Shown piece by piece: positions 33,762-45,462 of a stretch of DNA of 64,000 bases. Under the pieces are notes generated by a model that did not search any database, was not told where the DNA came from, and saw only the letters and a program-made list of their open reading frames with translations. Source of the DNA: Rhododendron vialii. Its lineage: Eukaryota; Streptophyta; Magnoliopsida; Ericales; Ericaceae. Position 1 is the stretch's first letter, and the number at the start of each line of letters is the position of its first letter. The translations under genes and the position numbers were made by a program. The stretch spans positions 3,033,001-3,097,000 of the forward strand of contig NC_080557.1 in NCBI RefSeq assembly GCF_030253575.1, written 5' to 3'.

Positions 33762-36165
33762 TCAGCATTGTTTGATTTCAAATCCAATACTTAAAAGAGT
33801 TCGAGCAGATTCCATTGCCTTCTCCTCCCCTGTATCCATTGCCTCACTAGTTAATCCTCCCCCTGTGGCCACCGACCATTGGGTTGGTGATATTTGGTTC
33901 TGGGTTTGTTCAGTGTCCTTGAATTGTGAGTTTGGGTTCATGGAAGCAGGTGCAGCAGCAGCAACAAGAGGAGCACTAGGTGGGCCGTGCCGCTTCTTGG
34001 GTACAGGCATATCGTGATCGTGCACTCCCTTGTATGTTATTATGAGGGCGGTAGTGTTATCTACTGCTCTCTCGATGTGCTTCCGGACTGGACATCCGGC
34101 TGAGGTGCATCTGTAGTAGTTCCTGGAAACAATTAAGGAAGGTTTTCAAAACAAGACAGTGATAATGCACATGTGATGACTTCAAATGTATCAAGTACAT
34201 GCATTTTGGTCAAATCATGGGCTCGCTAACTCTCGAAACACCTTCAGTACCCAGTAACGGAGGACTAGAGTGCTAAATTACATAAAAGCATGATCATAGG
34301 CAATATTCGCATAAAAGTGATTGCCCTAATGCTCGAACCCACAACCTCAAACCGGTTCAATGGTTACTTCTTGAGTAGAAATCCCCTCCTCTCAAAGCAT
34401 ACAGGTGAAAAATAAAACTTCAGCAGTTTAAAAGCTGACAAGCAGTTTCTGGATCAAAGGCACTTTGTCTCACCTTGACCAGCTAACAAGAAAATAGTTC
34501 TCTTTCTAGGCCATAAGAGGATCAGTCCTCAAGCTTCAAGAAAGTTTATGTGATTATTTATTTGGGCAATGGCAAAATGTGCTAATGATGTGCACTTGGA
34601 TGATTTGTGCTAATCATGAGCTTCTAAAGACTAAATTAGCCAATCTCTCTAAAGTTTCATCAAGAAAACCATGCAATCGTGGCTTAAACAATCCCTCATG
34701 TCCAATCAAGGTAGTTAACCCGTTCAAAAAAGAAATCAAGGTAGTAATCAACATGCTTAACAAGCACAAAAAAAGCATCTACTCCAACTCAAGGCTTGGT
34801 AAAATCTGTCTCTCATTGTCAGTTAATGGGGGTAAACTTAGTTCTTCATACACCAGATATAACATGAGTCCAACTCCCGTACAAACTTAAAGCGTTCAAG
34901 TAACATATTGGGCTAATAGTTACTTATCGATAAAGGTGTTGCAGAACTACTGCAATCAGCATTATGCCTCTAGACAGAGGACTATATTAAGGTAAAGTGG
35001 TAAACAAATTTATACCCTGAGAAGATACTGAGATAAGATTCAGAAGAGAAAGGTTAGATAGGCATGCACCTGGGGTGAGGATTTCCCTTCACCATTTTTT
35101 GTCCATACTTGCGCCATCTGTAGCCATCACCTGAGATTCCCACATCACCGGCTGCGTGCACAACAATTTTCGGTTTCTTGCCAGGTTTACATAGAGGACC
35201 TGAATATGCAGTGTTGCCTTTCTTCACTCTGGTTATATGGACAGCTAATTAAAGGTCAAACTTAAAACAAAAATGGAAGAAAATTCAAAATATGCACAGA
35301 TCAACAGCACAACTGCCAAACAAAAAGAAAGAAATCAAATTAGCAAAACTAAGCGCGAATATGAGAGAACAGACTAAAAAGCAACTTGCCTTCGTTTTGG
35401 TTCTGGTTCATCAACATGCTCCTCCTTAATGTCCACATCAGCAGTCCCGTTGGACCCAATACAGTTCTGTCGTTTTGTCTCAGGTAGTACAGGTGTTTCT
35501 TGTATGACTTCTCTTGAAGAAGTCGATGGATCTGAATCGTTAAGCACCCTCACTGGATGACCTGTACTACCAGGACTGTTAGGTGCAGCAGGTAATGCAA
35601 GCCTACTTTCCCTAGTGCAATTTATTCTCCTAGGCGGATCATGATTGTGCTCGCCTTTACAAATGATCTCAATCATACGGTTTGAGTTATCAGAGAATTC
35701 AATCTTTTTAGCGTGACACTCAGAATATGTGCATCTGTAGTAACTTCGCGAGCCTTGCGGAATTTTCACCTGCTTCTGACCATACTTACGCCAATTATAG
35801 CCATCAGTGGACAGTATACTTTTACGGTTGGAAGAATTCTGCCGTACCACTTCCGGCATACATGCACTATTGGTGTTAGCTACTAGTGACAGTTTTTTGT
35901 TAGTTGGGCCTGATGAAATGGACTGCGTAACAGAAGTTGGTGACAATTCAGATGAAGAAGTTGGACACTGAGGTGACTTAGTCACCTCATTCTGTAACTG
36001 CGATTGAGCAGCTTCGGTTATTACACTTACCAAAGCTTGTTGGTGGGACTTCCCAACTTGATCCTGCAAAAAGAAAATGATCAGATGAATTTCAACCTAC
36101 AACAGTGTAACAACACTATGCATAAAGATTAAAGAGACATGTTACCATGGATGTTGTGTCTATGC

Positions 36166-36207
<42 letters not shown>

Positions 36208-36564
36208 CAACCATAAAAAACAACAGGCTTCTAAGAAAAAACGTAGGGAAGAAAAATCAAGTAAAAAACGCCCAGAATTAGGACAAGAAAAAGTTGTGAA
36301 AATCATTACTACCAAGAGACTGGAAGTAAGCCAATGCATTTTTTCTTCAACTTTCCTTACAATACTGATGGCGCACAATTTTACAAATAAAGAGAGACAA
36401 AAGTAGCATACCAGAGTAACTTCAAAATAGAAAACAAACTGCACAGTTTTGCGGTTGCGCTAAGCTTTCACAATAGTGAAAACTGTCCCTAGTTGTTCAT
36501 GATATCAGTTTTGAAAATGGAAGTAACCATGCCACGGTCATTCGGAAAGTGGTGGTTGGTGTGT

Positions 36565-36595
<31 letters not shown>

Positions 36596-39500
36596 GGGGT
36601 GGGGAAATGGGGTTTGCGGGAATTCCAAGTTTACAATCACATCCTCCCTCTTTTCCTATCTTCCCCTGCATGGATTCGATTTAATTTGTATCCTATATTC
36701 CTATGGTTAAATTTGCTCACTTATGCAATATGTTTCAAGAATGCTTTTGGAATCAAAACTGAGAGATTGAGTACATGAAGGATTATTCACTTAAGATTCT
36801 CTGTCTTAACCTAAGTCAAGGTGGTATGATTGATTAGGTTGCTCTCACTAATCAATTGTTACACCTAAATAATTCATCTAAGATACGTAGCAATTCCCAA
36901 TTTGAGACTCAAAAATCTGCGAATCTTGGACTCAAACAAAACATTGAACAATTAGCACACTAGGGCACCCGGTCTTCCTCAATATCTCAAATGGAATTTT
37001 AGTAGGTTGACCCAAAATCTGAACCCCCCCATTTTTGATTTCTTGGTATATCTTTCAACCTAAGCTATTACGAGTTAGGATCTCCCAAGTCCTAATAGCA
37101 TTTCTTGTAGATTTTGTACTGAGAAATGAGAATCCCACAACACTTCCTAATAGTCCTCCACTACATTTTGTTCGATGTTTTCACCTCAACGCGGCACACC
37201 AAGAACCTTCTAAACGATTTTGCCCACTTGAATCACCAATAGCAGCAAACACAAGGAACCTTTCTAGTGAATTTTCAAACACACAAGTATCTTGGTTTCA
37301 GTCAAATGGCACCCAAGAACCCCCTCAGATTGCCAACAACAATCCAGAAGATTCCCTCTGTTAAAGCATCCAACTCCAAACCAATTGGCGAAGAGTGGAG
37401 AGGCTGCCCAGGCTCATATACTAGTTTTAGAGGAAATAATTAACCGATGTGGGACAAATTCCAACACTCCCCCGCACGTGCGACCCCCGATTCGCACGTG
37501 GAGAGGTTAACAAAGGATCCGGAACACACGGATCACAATGAAACAAAGTGTAACTATGGCACAAACAAAGGGGAAAAGCCTCCGAAAGTCTAGCTTTGAT
37601 ACCATGTTAAAGCATCCAACTCCAAACCAATTGGCGAAGAGTGGAGAGGCTGCCTAGGCTCATATACTAGTTTTGGAGGAGATAATTAACCGATGTGGGA
37701 CAAATCCCAACACCCTCCAATGGAATTTATTTCACAAAGCTTAAAAGGGTATTACAAGGTCGCCTGCAAGGGCAGGGCCACAACCTCTCAACCAACTCGA
37801 ACAGTGGAATTCGTAAGCTTACCGCCAAGGTCTTCCTCAACACATAAAGCACAATGGGTTTCTAGGATAAACCCCAAGCTACAACAATACTCCTAGTCTA
37901 TAGTCACAAATTCATGTGTGTTTATAACAAAATTTCAAATCTTCAAGCTTGCTCAACTCTAAACTTGTTATATGAATATTCAAAGAGACAAGCTTTACCT
38001 CTCTTAGATTTTATGATTTTCTAGTTTGGGAAGGTGAATTATCAATCAGTTGTATTTAGTCTAAAATCCTAATCATTAGTTTTTCCGTTTTGAGGTGTTA
38101 ATCCCATAATAGGTTTAAATTGCAACGGCTGTAAACGGCATGTCTTGTCAAATTTGTGCCAGTTAGTGAACCAAACCCATGTCTTATAGTCTTGGTTGAT
38201 TACGATGCTAGTTATGCAATAGGCTGGTCGACCAAGCTTGCAATTGTGGCAGGGGCGGAGCCAAGAATATCTGACAGTGGGGTCAATATTTAGAAACATA
38301 CTTGATCTTCTTCTTATTTGCTAATAAAAAAATCAAATGTATTAGTACTAGAAAATTATTGGTGATTGACAGCCCTTTGGGAAGCAATATTGTGCAAAAA
38401 TTGTCTCGATATTATGAACTGTGTATGCACAGAAGTTCGCAAATGTGTATTCTAATCGAAATATGAGAATTAAAATTCTAACTTCTTTAACACTGTATAA
38501 GGATTATCCACAAGTTGGTTAGTGAAATTCTACTGTTAAAAATATGGCATATTTATAGTTTTAGCGGGATTGCTTCGTACTTGGGACAATGTCCTTCAAA
38601 TCGTGAAGTCAAACACACAAAATGTAGTACAATTTAACGGATAAATGTTATAATCATCAGGGTAGGAAAAAATTAACAAATATAATGCATAAATGTGGAA
38701 ATCAGTAGGGTCAAGTGACCCCACTTGACCCACGTAGCTCCGCCCTTGAGTTGCAGCTTCTACCCACAGCCATGGTCAATTTCTATAGACCATATCTCTC
38801 TTAACGAAACTCCAATTCGAGCAAAAGTTGTGCCCAACTTGAAGATTTGAATGTCAAAATTTACAATCGATTTAGCTCAAAAACCTCCAGCGATGGGCCT
38901 GAGCTACTGCCCACCCATGTGATTGCTAAGACATTCTACAATTTAGTTTCACTAATTTATGTGGTAAGTTCAGCCATATAGGTGTCTGTGTGGGTGTTAA
39001 CTAGGAGTGCTACTCTTTTTCCTTCAAGGGGTATCTGTTAACTACTCTGAAAGTTCAATCCAAAGGAAAAGTAAGATTTGTGCTTAATTGTGCTTAATCG
39101 ATGCACGCACCCTAGGTTCAAGCTTCATTAAGTTCATATTATTTATTTCAAGAGGGGAACGTATAACATCATGTGCCTTGGAAACCAATCAAGGATTAAA
39201 AGTTCATTCTTCTTTTTTCACTTGACTTGGAGCTAGGAGGAAGTATCCCCATTCCAAATTTCCAATACACTCAAAGAGGTCCTCAGGTAGACATCGAAAA
39301 GGACTTAAAAAAAATTAAGAGCTAACTGCTTAACACTTGGTCAATAGGGCCTTGGCGCAGTTCAGTAATTGATGTCGCTCGAGCCATAGCAGGCTTGTAA
39401 TTAAAGGCCATTTGATAGTTTAATCCATATTAAACACATGGATTCAAGCCTCACTAGGCTCAAAACGATTTTCTCGCAGGACTAGGATACTCTATGCACT

Positions 39501-41982
39501 ATTTGTGATGAATGCTTTAAGTAAAATTAAAAGTTGTAAAAGAGAAGGTTAGTTGGTACTCCCCCCAACTCAGCCCTGGATTCCGTTGCAACAACTTATT
39601 CCTTAAATTTTGTAATTGACCAGTAACACTAGGTCGAGCAGTCACTTAGTTCAAGGCCCGTCGCTCAAGCAATGCCAAGGCGGCTGCCCAATGACATAGC
39701 TTGCATAAGCTAACACCTCCAATTAATCAACCGGAGTTAAAGATTTGCTTCCTTTGCCTCCAACCTCGTCGTAACTCTCACTGTACCTATGATTCAGTTG
39801 TCAATGTTCTATATGTCAAAGATTCGGCATCACGACAAACCGTAACCAAACATTTCTGCCCTATCCTACTTCCTTCCTTTGCAAGGACAATGAAAAATAG
39901 ATTGTTGAGACATAGCAGTATGTATATTTCAAAAAGATGGATACATATGCCATTGATTCCATAGCAGCAATAAGGCATGGTTGTGTTTATCAAGACAATT
40001 CACCAATCACCCTTTTCCCTAAACTAGATGACTTAGTTGGCACCCTAAAGAAATTATTTACATGCTTTCTAGAAAAAAGGGAATGCTCTTGGTAAAGACG
40101 GCATAAGGTCTTTCAAACAACTTGTTCTGGAGGTAAAATGCTGTACGGCAAATACAATATCCAGAATACTGGACAGTAGTGAAAAGACAAACTGAAATCA
40201 AAGAGTAACACTGGATGTATAAAACAATGGGACTACGCACCCTCGGAGGAAGTGCCATCGAGAGAATATGTATCAAATACACGTAGAATATAGTAGTTAA
40301 CGGCCAGGTGGTAGAGGAACAGATGCAATTAAGGTATCAAGGACTTTGCAAAAGGGGACGGACTTCAGATATCATTGGCTGTTTATTACAATTACTTCCA
40401 CACAAGCCAAAAGCACAGCAATCACTTAACTTACACTCTTGCAGAACTTCTACCGTTCAAACGAATCAGAAAACATCCTATTCCGGTTCTGTACTCTATT
40501 TACTTCTCTGTTCCGACACAAAGCCCTCTCTTTAATCAATATTCCACCACACTCACCCATCACTAGTAGGGATCATATACAGATTGATGGAGGATTCCGA
40601 CAGTTTTCAGAATTCAAGGTGAATCTCATCTTCGATATGCTCATCAATTTCAGGTTGATCAACACCTGAACCAGCAAAATATAACTGGCAGGTCTTTATG
40701 ATAGCAGCCCCCTGTCAACACCACCACCACCAGAGTATATAGTGTGGAATTATACTTGCCAGAAAACTCTATACGAGCGGCACAATTATAAACGTTTCCC
40801 ATGGATGGAAATTTGTTTCCCAAGCTTCGGCAACCCCCAAAAATGTATTAAGGCTCTGTCCTTGTAGACATAGAGCATGACTTTAAAACAGAAACCCATA
40901 TTTCCAGCATTTGGGGGGAAAAAGAAAAAGAACATCCCAGCCCTCTAAAAAGTCTTAACTAATTGCAGATAATTCCTGATCAAATTAATAAACCAGCTCC
41001 GTTGAACAAAAATCAAAGAAATTTTCAATACTTTGAGCCACCCAATGCCCAATTGAAACCAATACCAGTACCACACCAAGTTCATCAATAGCACATACAT
41101 ACAAATATCTGTTACTAATATAAAAAGAACACCCCTTTATGGTGTGAACGGCGGTTAGGAAGCTTGGCTCACAATTTTAATTTCCTAAACTCCCCCTTAC
41201 ACAAAGAACTGCCAAGAAGAGAAGAAAAAACCACCACTCTAATTTTCTTCTCCCCTTCTTCTACTTTTACGCCTCAGATTTTACTACGGATTAATCTCAA
41301 TTGAAAGTTGTTCACTTTTCCTCTTTTCACGTAATCCATCACGTGTGCCTGGGCGTCTAGTAGAGAAACAAATCACAGTCATGGCAATCCGCACGCGTAT
41401 ACCCGTCAACAAGAAAAGAAACTAGAACAGAGCACCACAGAAATGGGAGAAATATAAAATAACATAAAAAACAGCAGAGCAGTGAGTGAGAGAGAGAAAA
41501 GTCCTAACCTTGAAATTAGGCGACTCCAGCGGCCGTAGCAGAGCATAATCCACCGGCACCTCTGTCACATCATTACCCTTTTTAACCCCCAATTACACTC
41601 CAAATTACACACATGCATACGCACACATACACACAGAGCGACAAGAGTATATATAAATAACTAATCGCGTGATCATACCTGAGAGAAGGTGAGCAGAAGC
41701 AGCGAAATTGGACTTAAAATCGTTCTCCGACAACGACGCCACGGCTAGGGTTTCAGATTTCACTCGGGCTTCATTTTTCGGTGACTCGCCGAGTTGCTTC
41801 CTCTGCTCGACGCGAAATTCGCCTCCACCGTCATCACCGTCGTCGTCGTCGTCGTCGTCGTCATCAACTTCGTCCAATTCTTCTTCCTCCTCCTCTTCTT
41901 CTTCTTCATCTACCGACGACGTCGTCTTCTCTGCTTCTTCAAGAGAATCGAGACTCTGCTGCTGCTGCTTACTCTCGTCCAT
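33762..41982 (-). CDS. WRKY32: Group I WRKY transcription factor, WRKY32-like
   Basis: Five exons (minus strand): 41982-41679, 41561-41509, 36063-35390, 35228-35070 and 34122-33762, totalling 1551 nt for 516 aa. WRKY factors bind W-box DNA (TTGAC core) in the nucleus. There are two WRKY domains, each with an intact WRKYGQK heptad: the N-terminal one at 210-216 with zinc ligands C230, C235, H258 and H260 (C-X4-C-X22-H-X-H), the C-terminal one at 382-388 with C402, C407, H431 and H433 (C-X4-C-X23-H-X-H). The last intron splits the C-terminal domain at [11 protein letters not shown], as in other group I genes. VVHAAGDVG before it and VPKKRHGPP after it resemble Arabidopsis WRKY32. The N-terminus has a run of Glu and Asp (about 25-55). 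Intron 3 uses a GC donor. Intron 2 is 5.4 kb and holds a TRIM and other repeats. The orthologue assignment is from memory. Confidence 0.93.
35388..35389 (-). other. GC splice donor of WRKY intron 3
   Basis: On the minus strand exon 3 ends ...AAACGAAG and the intron starts GCAAGT, a perfect match to the plant GC-donor consensus. Splicing to AGTGAAG at 35228 restores [13 protein letters not shown] in frame. The nearby GT (AA|GTTGC) would leave the wrong phase. Confidence 0.85.
36165..36204. repeat. (AG)n microsatellite in WRKY intron 2
   Basis: About twenty AG units, roughly 100 bases inside the 3' end of the large intron (upstream of exon 3 on the minus strand). On the sense strand it is a CT-rich tract near the acceptor region. 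Confidence 0.95.
36559..36600. repeat. (GT)n followed by a long G run in WRKY intron 2
   Basis: A GT run (36559-36579) continues into twenty G residues (36580-36599, then TGGGG). A G run of this length can stall polymerases and sequencing, so its length may be inexact. Confidence 0.9.
37359..37712 (-). mobile_element. TRIM (terminal-repeat retrotransposon in miniature), complete
   Basis: Two LTRs of 108 bp (37359-37466 and 37605-37712) start TGTT and end CA in both orientations. They share GCATCCAACTCCAAACCAAT and ACCGATGTGGGACAAAT. The element is flanked by CCCTC on both sides (37354-37358 and 37713-37717), a perfect 5-bp target duplication. The element reads on the minus strand: after the LTR at 37605-37712 comes TGGTATCAAAGC (37593-37604), a primer site for initiator tRNA-Met, and the purine tract CGGGGGAG precedes the other LTR. 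The interior is 138 bp and codes for nothing. It needs a helper element to move. It sits in sense orientation within WRKY intron 2. Confidence 0.93.
37593..37604 (-). other. Initiator tRNA-Met primer-binding site of the TRIM
   Basis: TGGTATCAAAGC on the minus strand directly follows the LTR. The usual plant site is TGGTATCAGAGC, so it differs at one base. It fixes the orientation of the element. Confidence 0.88.
37718..41508. other. Remainder of WRKY intron 2
   Basis: Apart from the hAT-like element at 38254-38752 I recognise no gene. Short frames at 39701-39964 and 40308-40669 lack motifs or splice context. This stretch is transcribed as intron sequence of the WRKY gene. Confidence 0.55.
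38254..38752. mobile_element. hAT-like MITE in WRKY intron 2
   Basis: It begins CAGGGGCGGAGCCA and ends GTAGCTCCGCCCTTG. This is the widespread CAGGGGCGGAGCC inverted terminal repeat of plant hAT elements. The flanks AATTGTGG and AGTTGCAG match at only five of eight bases, so the 8-bp target duplication is degraded or mis-set. No transposase frame is present. Confidence 0.7.
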
Positions 41983-42000
41983 GGCCGATTCGAAGGTGGA

Positions 42001-42019
42001 GAGAGAGAGAGAGAGAGAG
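42001..42019. repeat. (GA)n in the WRKY 5' leader
   Basis: A GA run lies about 20 bases upstream of the WRKY start codon; on the sense strand it reads CT. The frame upstream of the ATG is open but lacks conservation-like features, so the start at 41982 was chosen. Confidence 0.85.
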
Positions 42020-42072
42020 TAAAGGTTTTCTCGAGCGGTTTTTGGTGTGTAAGTACAGTATTTTATTACCAT

Positions 42073-43265
42073 TAGTTATGAATTCGGCTTTGTTCGGTTC
42101 GTGGTTTAGTTTTAGTTTTAGTTTTGTTTTCAATCATTACCCTATTTCTTTCTCCAATCATTACCCTATTTTTTCAATTATTACTTTCCCATCTCTCTCT
42201 ATCTCTCTCCAATCATTACCCCTATCTTCAATCATTACTCTATTTCTTTCTCCACCCACTATCAAAACTAAACTAAACTAAACTCTCAACCAAACACAAC
42301 CGAAATCTTTTATGGTGTGTTTGGAACTTGTAAGAAAAGGGTAGAAAAAATTTTAAAAATAAAATAAAATCTCTCCTATAGTTTGGTTTGGAGTAAAATG
42401 AGAGAAAATAAAAAAATTTAAAATTGTGCACAGTACAAGTTCTCTTATTTTCTTTTCTCTTAATTTTTTTTCACTTTTCTCAAGTTCTAAACACAGAGCG
42501 CCCAAATCTTTTTAAATTTTTATGGCAATCTTGTATGTATCGGATGTTTTAGTATGAATTGGGTAGGAGGCAAAATGTGATTTTCATAGTAATGAAAACT
42601 TTTACTTGTATGACTAATCGCCTGTTTGGATTGTCTCATTTTATTTTGTGAGTTTGAGTTGTTTAAGCACGATAGAGAATGAAGTAAATGAAAGTCAATT
42701 ATTATTATTATTATTTGTTTTCTTCTTGATTTTGCTCATTAATATTCATTAAAAAAGAAGAAGAAGAAGAGAAAATGTGATCTAACGAAGATTCGTGGAA
42801 GGAATGGACCAATCCAATTTCAAGTCGTAGCGGTCGCCGATTGACTCTTCTTCAACGATTCATTTTTCCGACCTCCAAGCATTTCGTTTAGATTAATTTG
42901 TTAAAATCGTGTCATCGTTTCTGTTAAATTCGTTGTCACTACCGAATTAACAAATAAAATCTAGCGTGAGAAACCAACTAGATAATTGTCGAAGGGCCCT
43001 TGTGGTGAGTCCTCAAAACCGATGGTAAGATCCTAGACCAGTGAGAAGCTGGATCTTTCATTCATTCCTTCAGCACATGTAAGCATATTTTTCCTGAAAA
43101 AACTCTATATTTTTCCAGAAAAATATTCAAATTCTAGTTCGAATTATTGAAAAACTATTTCTAGATCTAAAGGCTTGTTCATTTGGGGTCTCAAAACGCA
43201 CGATTTTCAATAAATTTTCTCTATCTATCTCTCTCTACTCATTACTCTTAAAAACTTTCCTCAAC
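42073..43265. other. Intergenic stretch upstream of WRKY
   Basis: Contains the WRKY promoter. Pyrimidine-rich repeats of the AATCATTACCCTATTT type occur at 42133-42245. No gene was recognised. Confidence 0.55.
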
Positions 43266-43269
43266 TCGA

Positions 43270-43602
43270 AAGGGACAGCAGCCTGCTATCTCGGCCAAAG
43301 GGGCCGTGCTCCGGTCTTGCTCCAATGATCGGAAACGTTCACTTCGTAGAGCTCGTCGAGTTGAACAAGTATGTAAAAAATCAGCTCGATCAGATATCAT
43401 TAAATGTCTAATCGAAACCTTTTTGTCTTAAAAAAGAATGGATCCGAAACACTAGATCAAATTTACTAGAACCCATTATTGGCAAGTTATATGTGTTTCA
43501 ATCAGGCACTTAATGATATTTGATCAAGTATGTAAACGTTTTCGATTATCGAAGCAAGACTGTAGCGGGACCTCCTCGGCCGGGACAGCAGCTCCCCCCA
43601 GT
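43270..43602. mobile_element. Foldback element related to the one at 45463-45925
   Basis: The left arm has GGGACAGCAGC, CGGAAACGTTCACTTCGTAG and AGCTCGATCAGATATCATTAA. The right arm has reverse-complement counterparts (TTAATGATATTTGATCAAG, AAACGTTTTCGATTATCG, GGGACAGCAGCT) with an internal deletion. It shares AGAGCTCGTCGAGTT and AATCAGCTCGATCA with the larger element 2 kb away. Confidence 0.75.
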
Positions 43603-45462
43603 CCAAACCGAATAGGGTCTGATTTTGATAACGAAACCACTACGAGTAATTTATTTTATAGTACTTTTTTTTTTTTTTGATCCTCTTATTTTATAGTACT
43701 TCAAACCTAGTTTTTGCAAAATTCAATTTTTAGGTGGGTAGTAGGCTAGTAGCCAAACGAGGCCTCCAATAAGAAACCTTTTTTGCATTGATTTTGGTGA
43801 CCGAATCCGAATGTTTTTCGTGTCGTTCAAAGTGGGAAGTGTGTGTGTGTGTTTTTTTTTGTTTATTCGTTTGATTCATTTGCATTTATGTGGCTTTTGA
43901 CCTTTTGACCGGTGTTGTCTCAGGTGCTTCGGATATTTGGTTTCTTTTACCCACGCCGTTTCATGCGGCCGTTACTTTAGGGGTGCGGGAAACGAGGATC
44001 GTTGACGTTTTCTTTTAACGGCGTCAGGAGTAGGTGCGCACGTTCCTTTCTGGACTGTTTGACTCTGATACAGTGACCCCTGTTGTGAACCCCACTTGTT
44101 GTGGGACCTCATCTCTTTGTAGAGTGGTGTAGAATGGCCGATCCGCCTACTTATGTTAATAATTGACGGTTCGGATCTTATCCGAATAATGGATGGTTTA
44201 GATTTGTATGTGCTTATATTCGATTCGAACCGTCCGTGCTGAGATATGCAATCGCTCGGCAGGGGAGCTGCTCGACAGCATTCTCGAGTTCGTTGTTGTG
44301 CTCCAAGCTTTTTTTTTCCCTCCAAGAAAATGATTATTGTACTGTTTATCCAATGGCACTCTTTTTTATTCACGTAAAATAAACAAAAATGCCCTTTACG
44401 TGTAAAAAAGTGAGCGAATAAACAAGGATTGTTTGATAATTTCATATGAATGAAAACAAGAAAATGAGTGCAAGTAAATAAAAGGAGTAATGCGAAAATC
44501 ATTTTCTTTTCCCTTATTAAAACGAAGACCATTCATGTTTGTGGGTTTTAAGGATTTTTTAGGCAAACTCATGGGGTTAACATAGTTTTAATAACCTAGG
44601 CTGGCCTAGTACCATTGTATATGAATGGTTCTGCATTGGGCTTATTTTGTTATTACGGAGGCCCAGTTCGATTGTGATTTTGAAGGAGATTTTTTAAAGT
44701 AATAAGTAAAAAGAGATGGATAAAGAAAATTTATCTGAGACTGTGTAAAAAGATTTTATGCCCATGTAATAACGTATGAACACAAAACGTACTTGAATGA
44801 GAAAGAAAAGCTCTTAAAATCGTCACATCATCTACCTAAAACTCTAGAGTTGATATTTATAATGCTCTCGTATATTTTTTGGGCTTAGCTTACTCAACAT
44901 AAAGAAGACAAATTCAAACTTTACATATAAGATGGGGACTGGGAGGGGCAGCCGCACTACGGTCGATCCGACCATCCATATCGATATAGATGGCTCGGAT
45001 TTAATTCGAATTTCTACGAATTCAAACCATCCATTGTTCGAATTAAATTTCGAATTCTCCATTAACATAATGGGCGGCCGGAATGGTTGGCTCATTCAAA
45101 CATAAAAATTTGAATTCAAACATTTTGCCCTCTATGTCCATGTCGATATCCCATCTTATCTTGTTTTAAAAGTTAGCCCTCCCTAGCCATGTATTGATAG
45201 TTCATTGTGGCCTAAAAAAATATTGGTCTACATTTTTAATATTTTTGATAGAGTCAATATAGCATCACTAATCTTTAGAAAACGGTTTGCAAATCACGAA
45301 AAGAGTCAATACTTTTCTAGACAAAGTATTTGTTTTCAAATCAACATAAAATTTAATTTACCCTTTTGACAGGGTTAATATTCTCAACATATTCTACAAA
45401 TTGAACAATTTTGATCATTAAAATAAACTGCGCAAAGCCCCAAAACTTGGAAGTTGCATTAA
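43603..45462. other. Intergenic repeat-rich stretch
   Basis: No gene was recognised. Two stretches (about 44130-44300 and 44930-45090) contain short imperfect inverted repeats built around GGATCTTATCCGAAT and TCGGATTTAATTCGAATT, resembling remnants of other foldback elements. A T-run is at 43667-43678. Confidence 0.5.

Noticed and set aside
37359..37712. Cassandra-type TRIM with 5S rRNA-like promoter
   Set aside because: The LTR lacks any 5S-like A or C box. It is another TRIM type with an initiator tRNA-Met primer site.
40308..40669. Overlapping frames in WRKY intron 2
   Set aside because: Three overlapping frames on one strand with no domain. They are intronic and probably chance.
41708..42281. 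Ser-rich and Arg-rich plus-strand frames
   Set aside because: Antisense of the Glu/Asp repeat of WRKY exon 1. The composition comes from the codon repeat.
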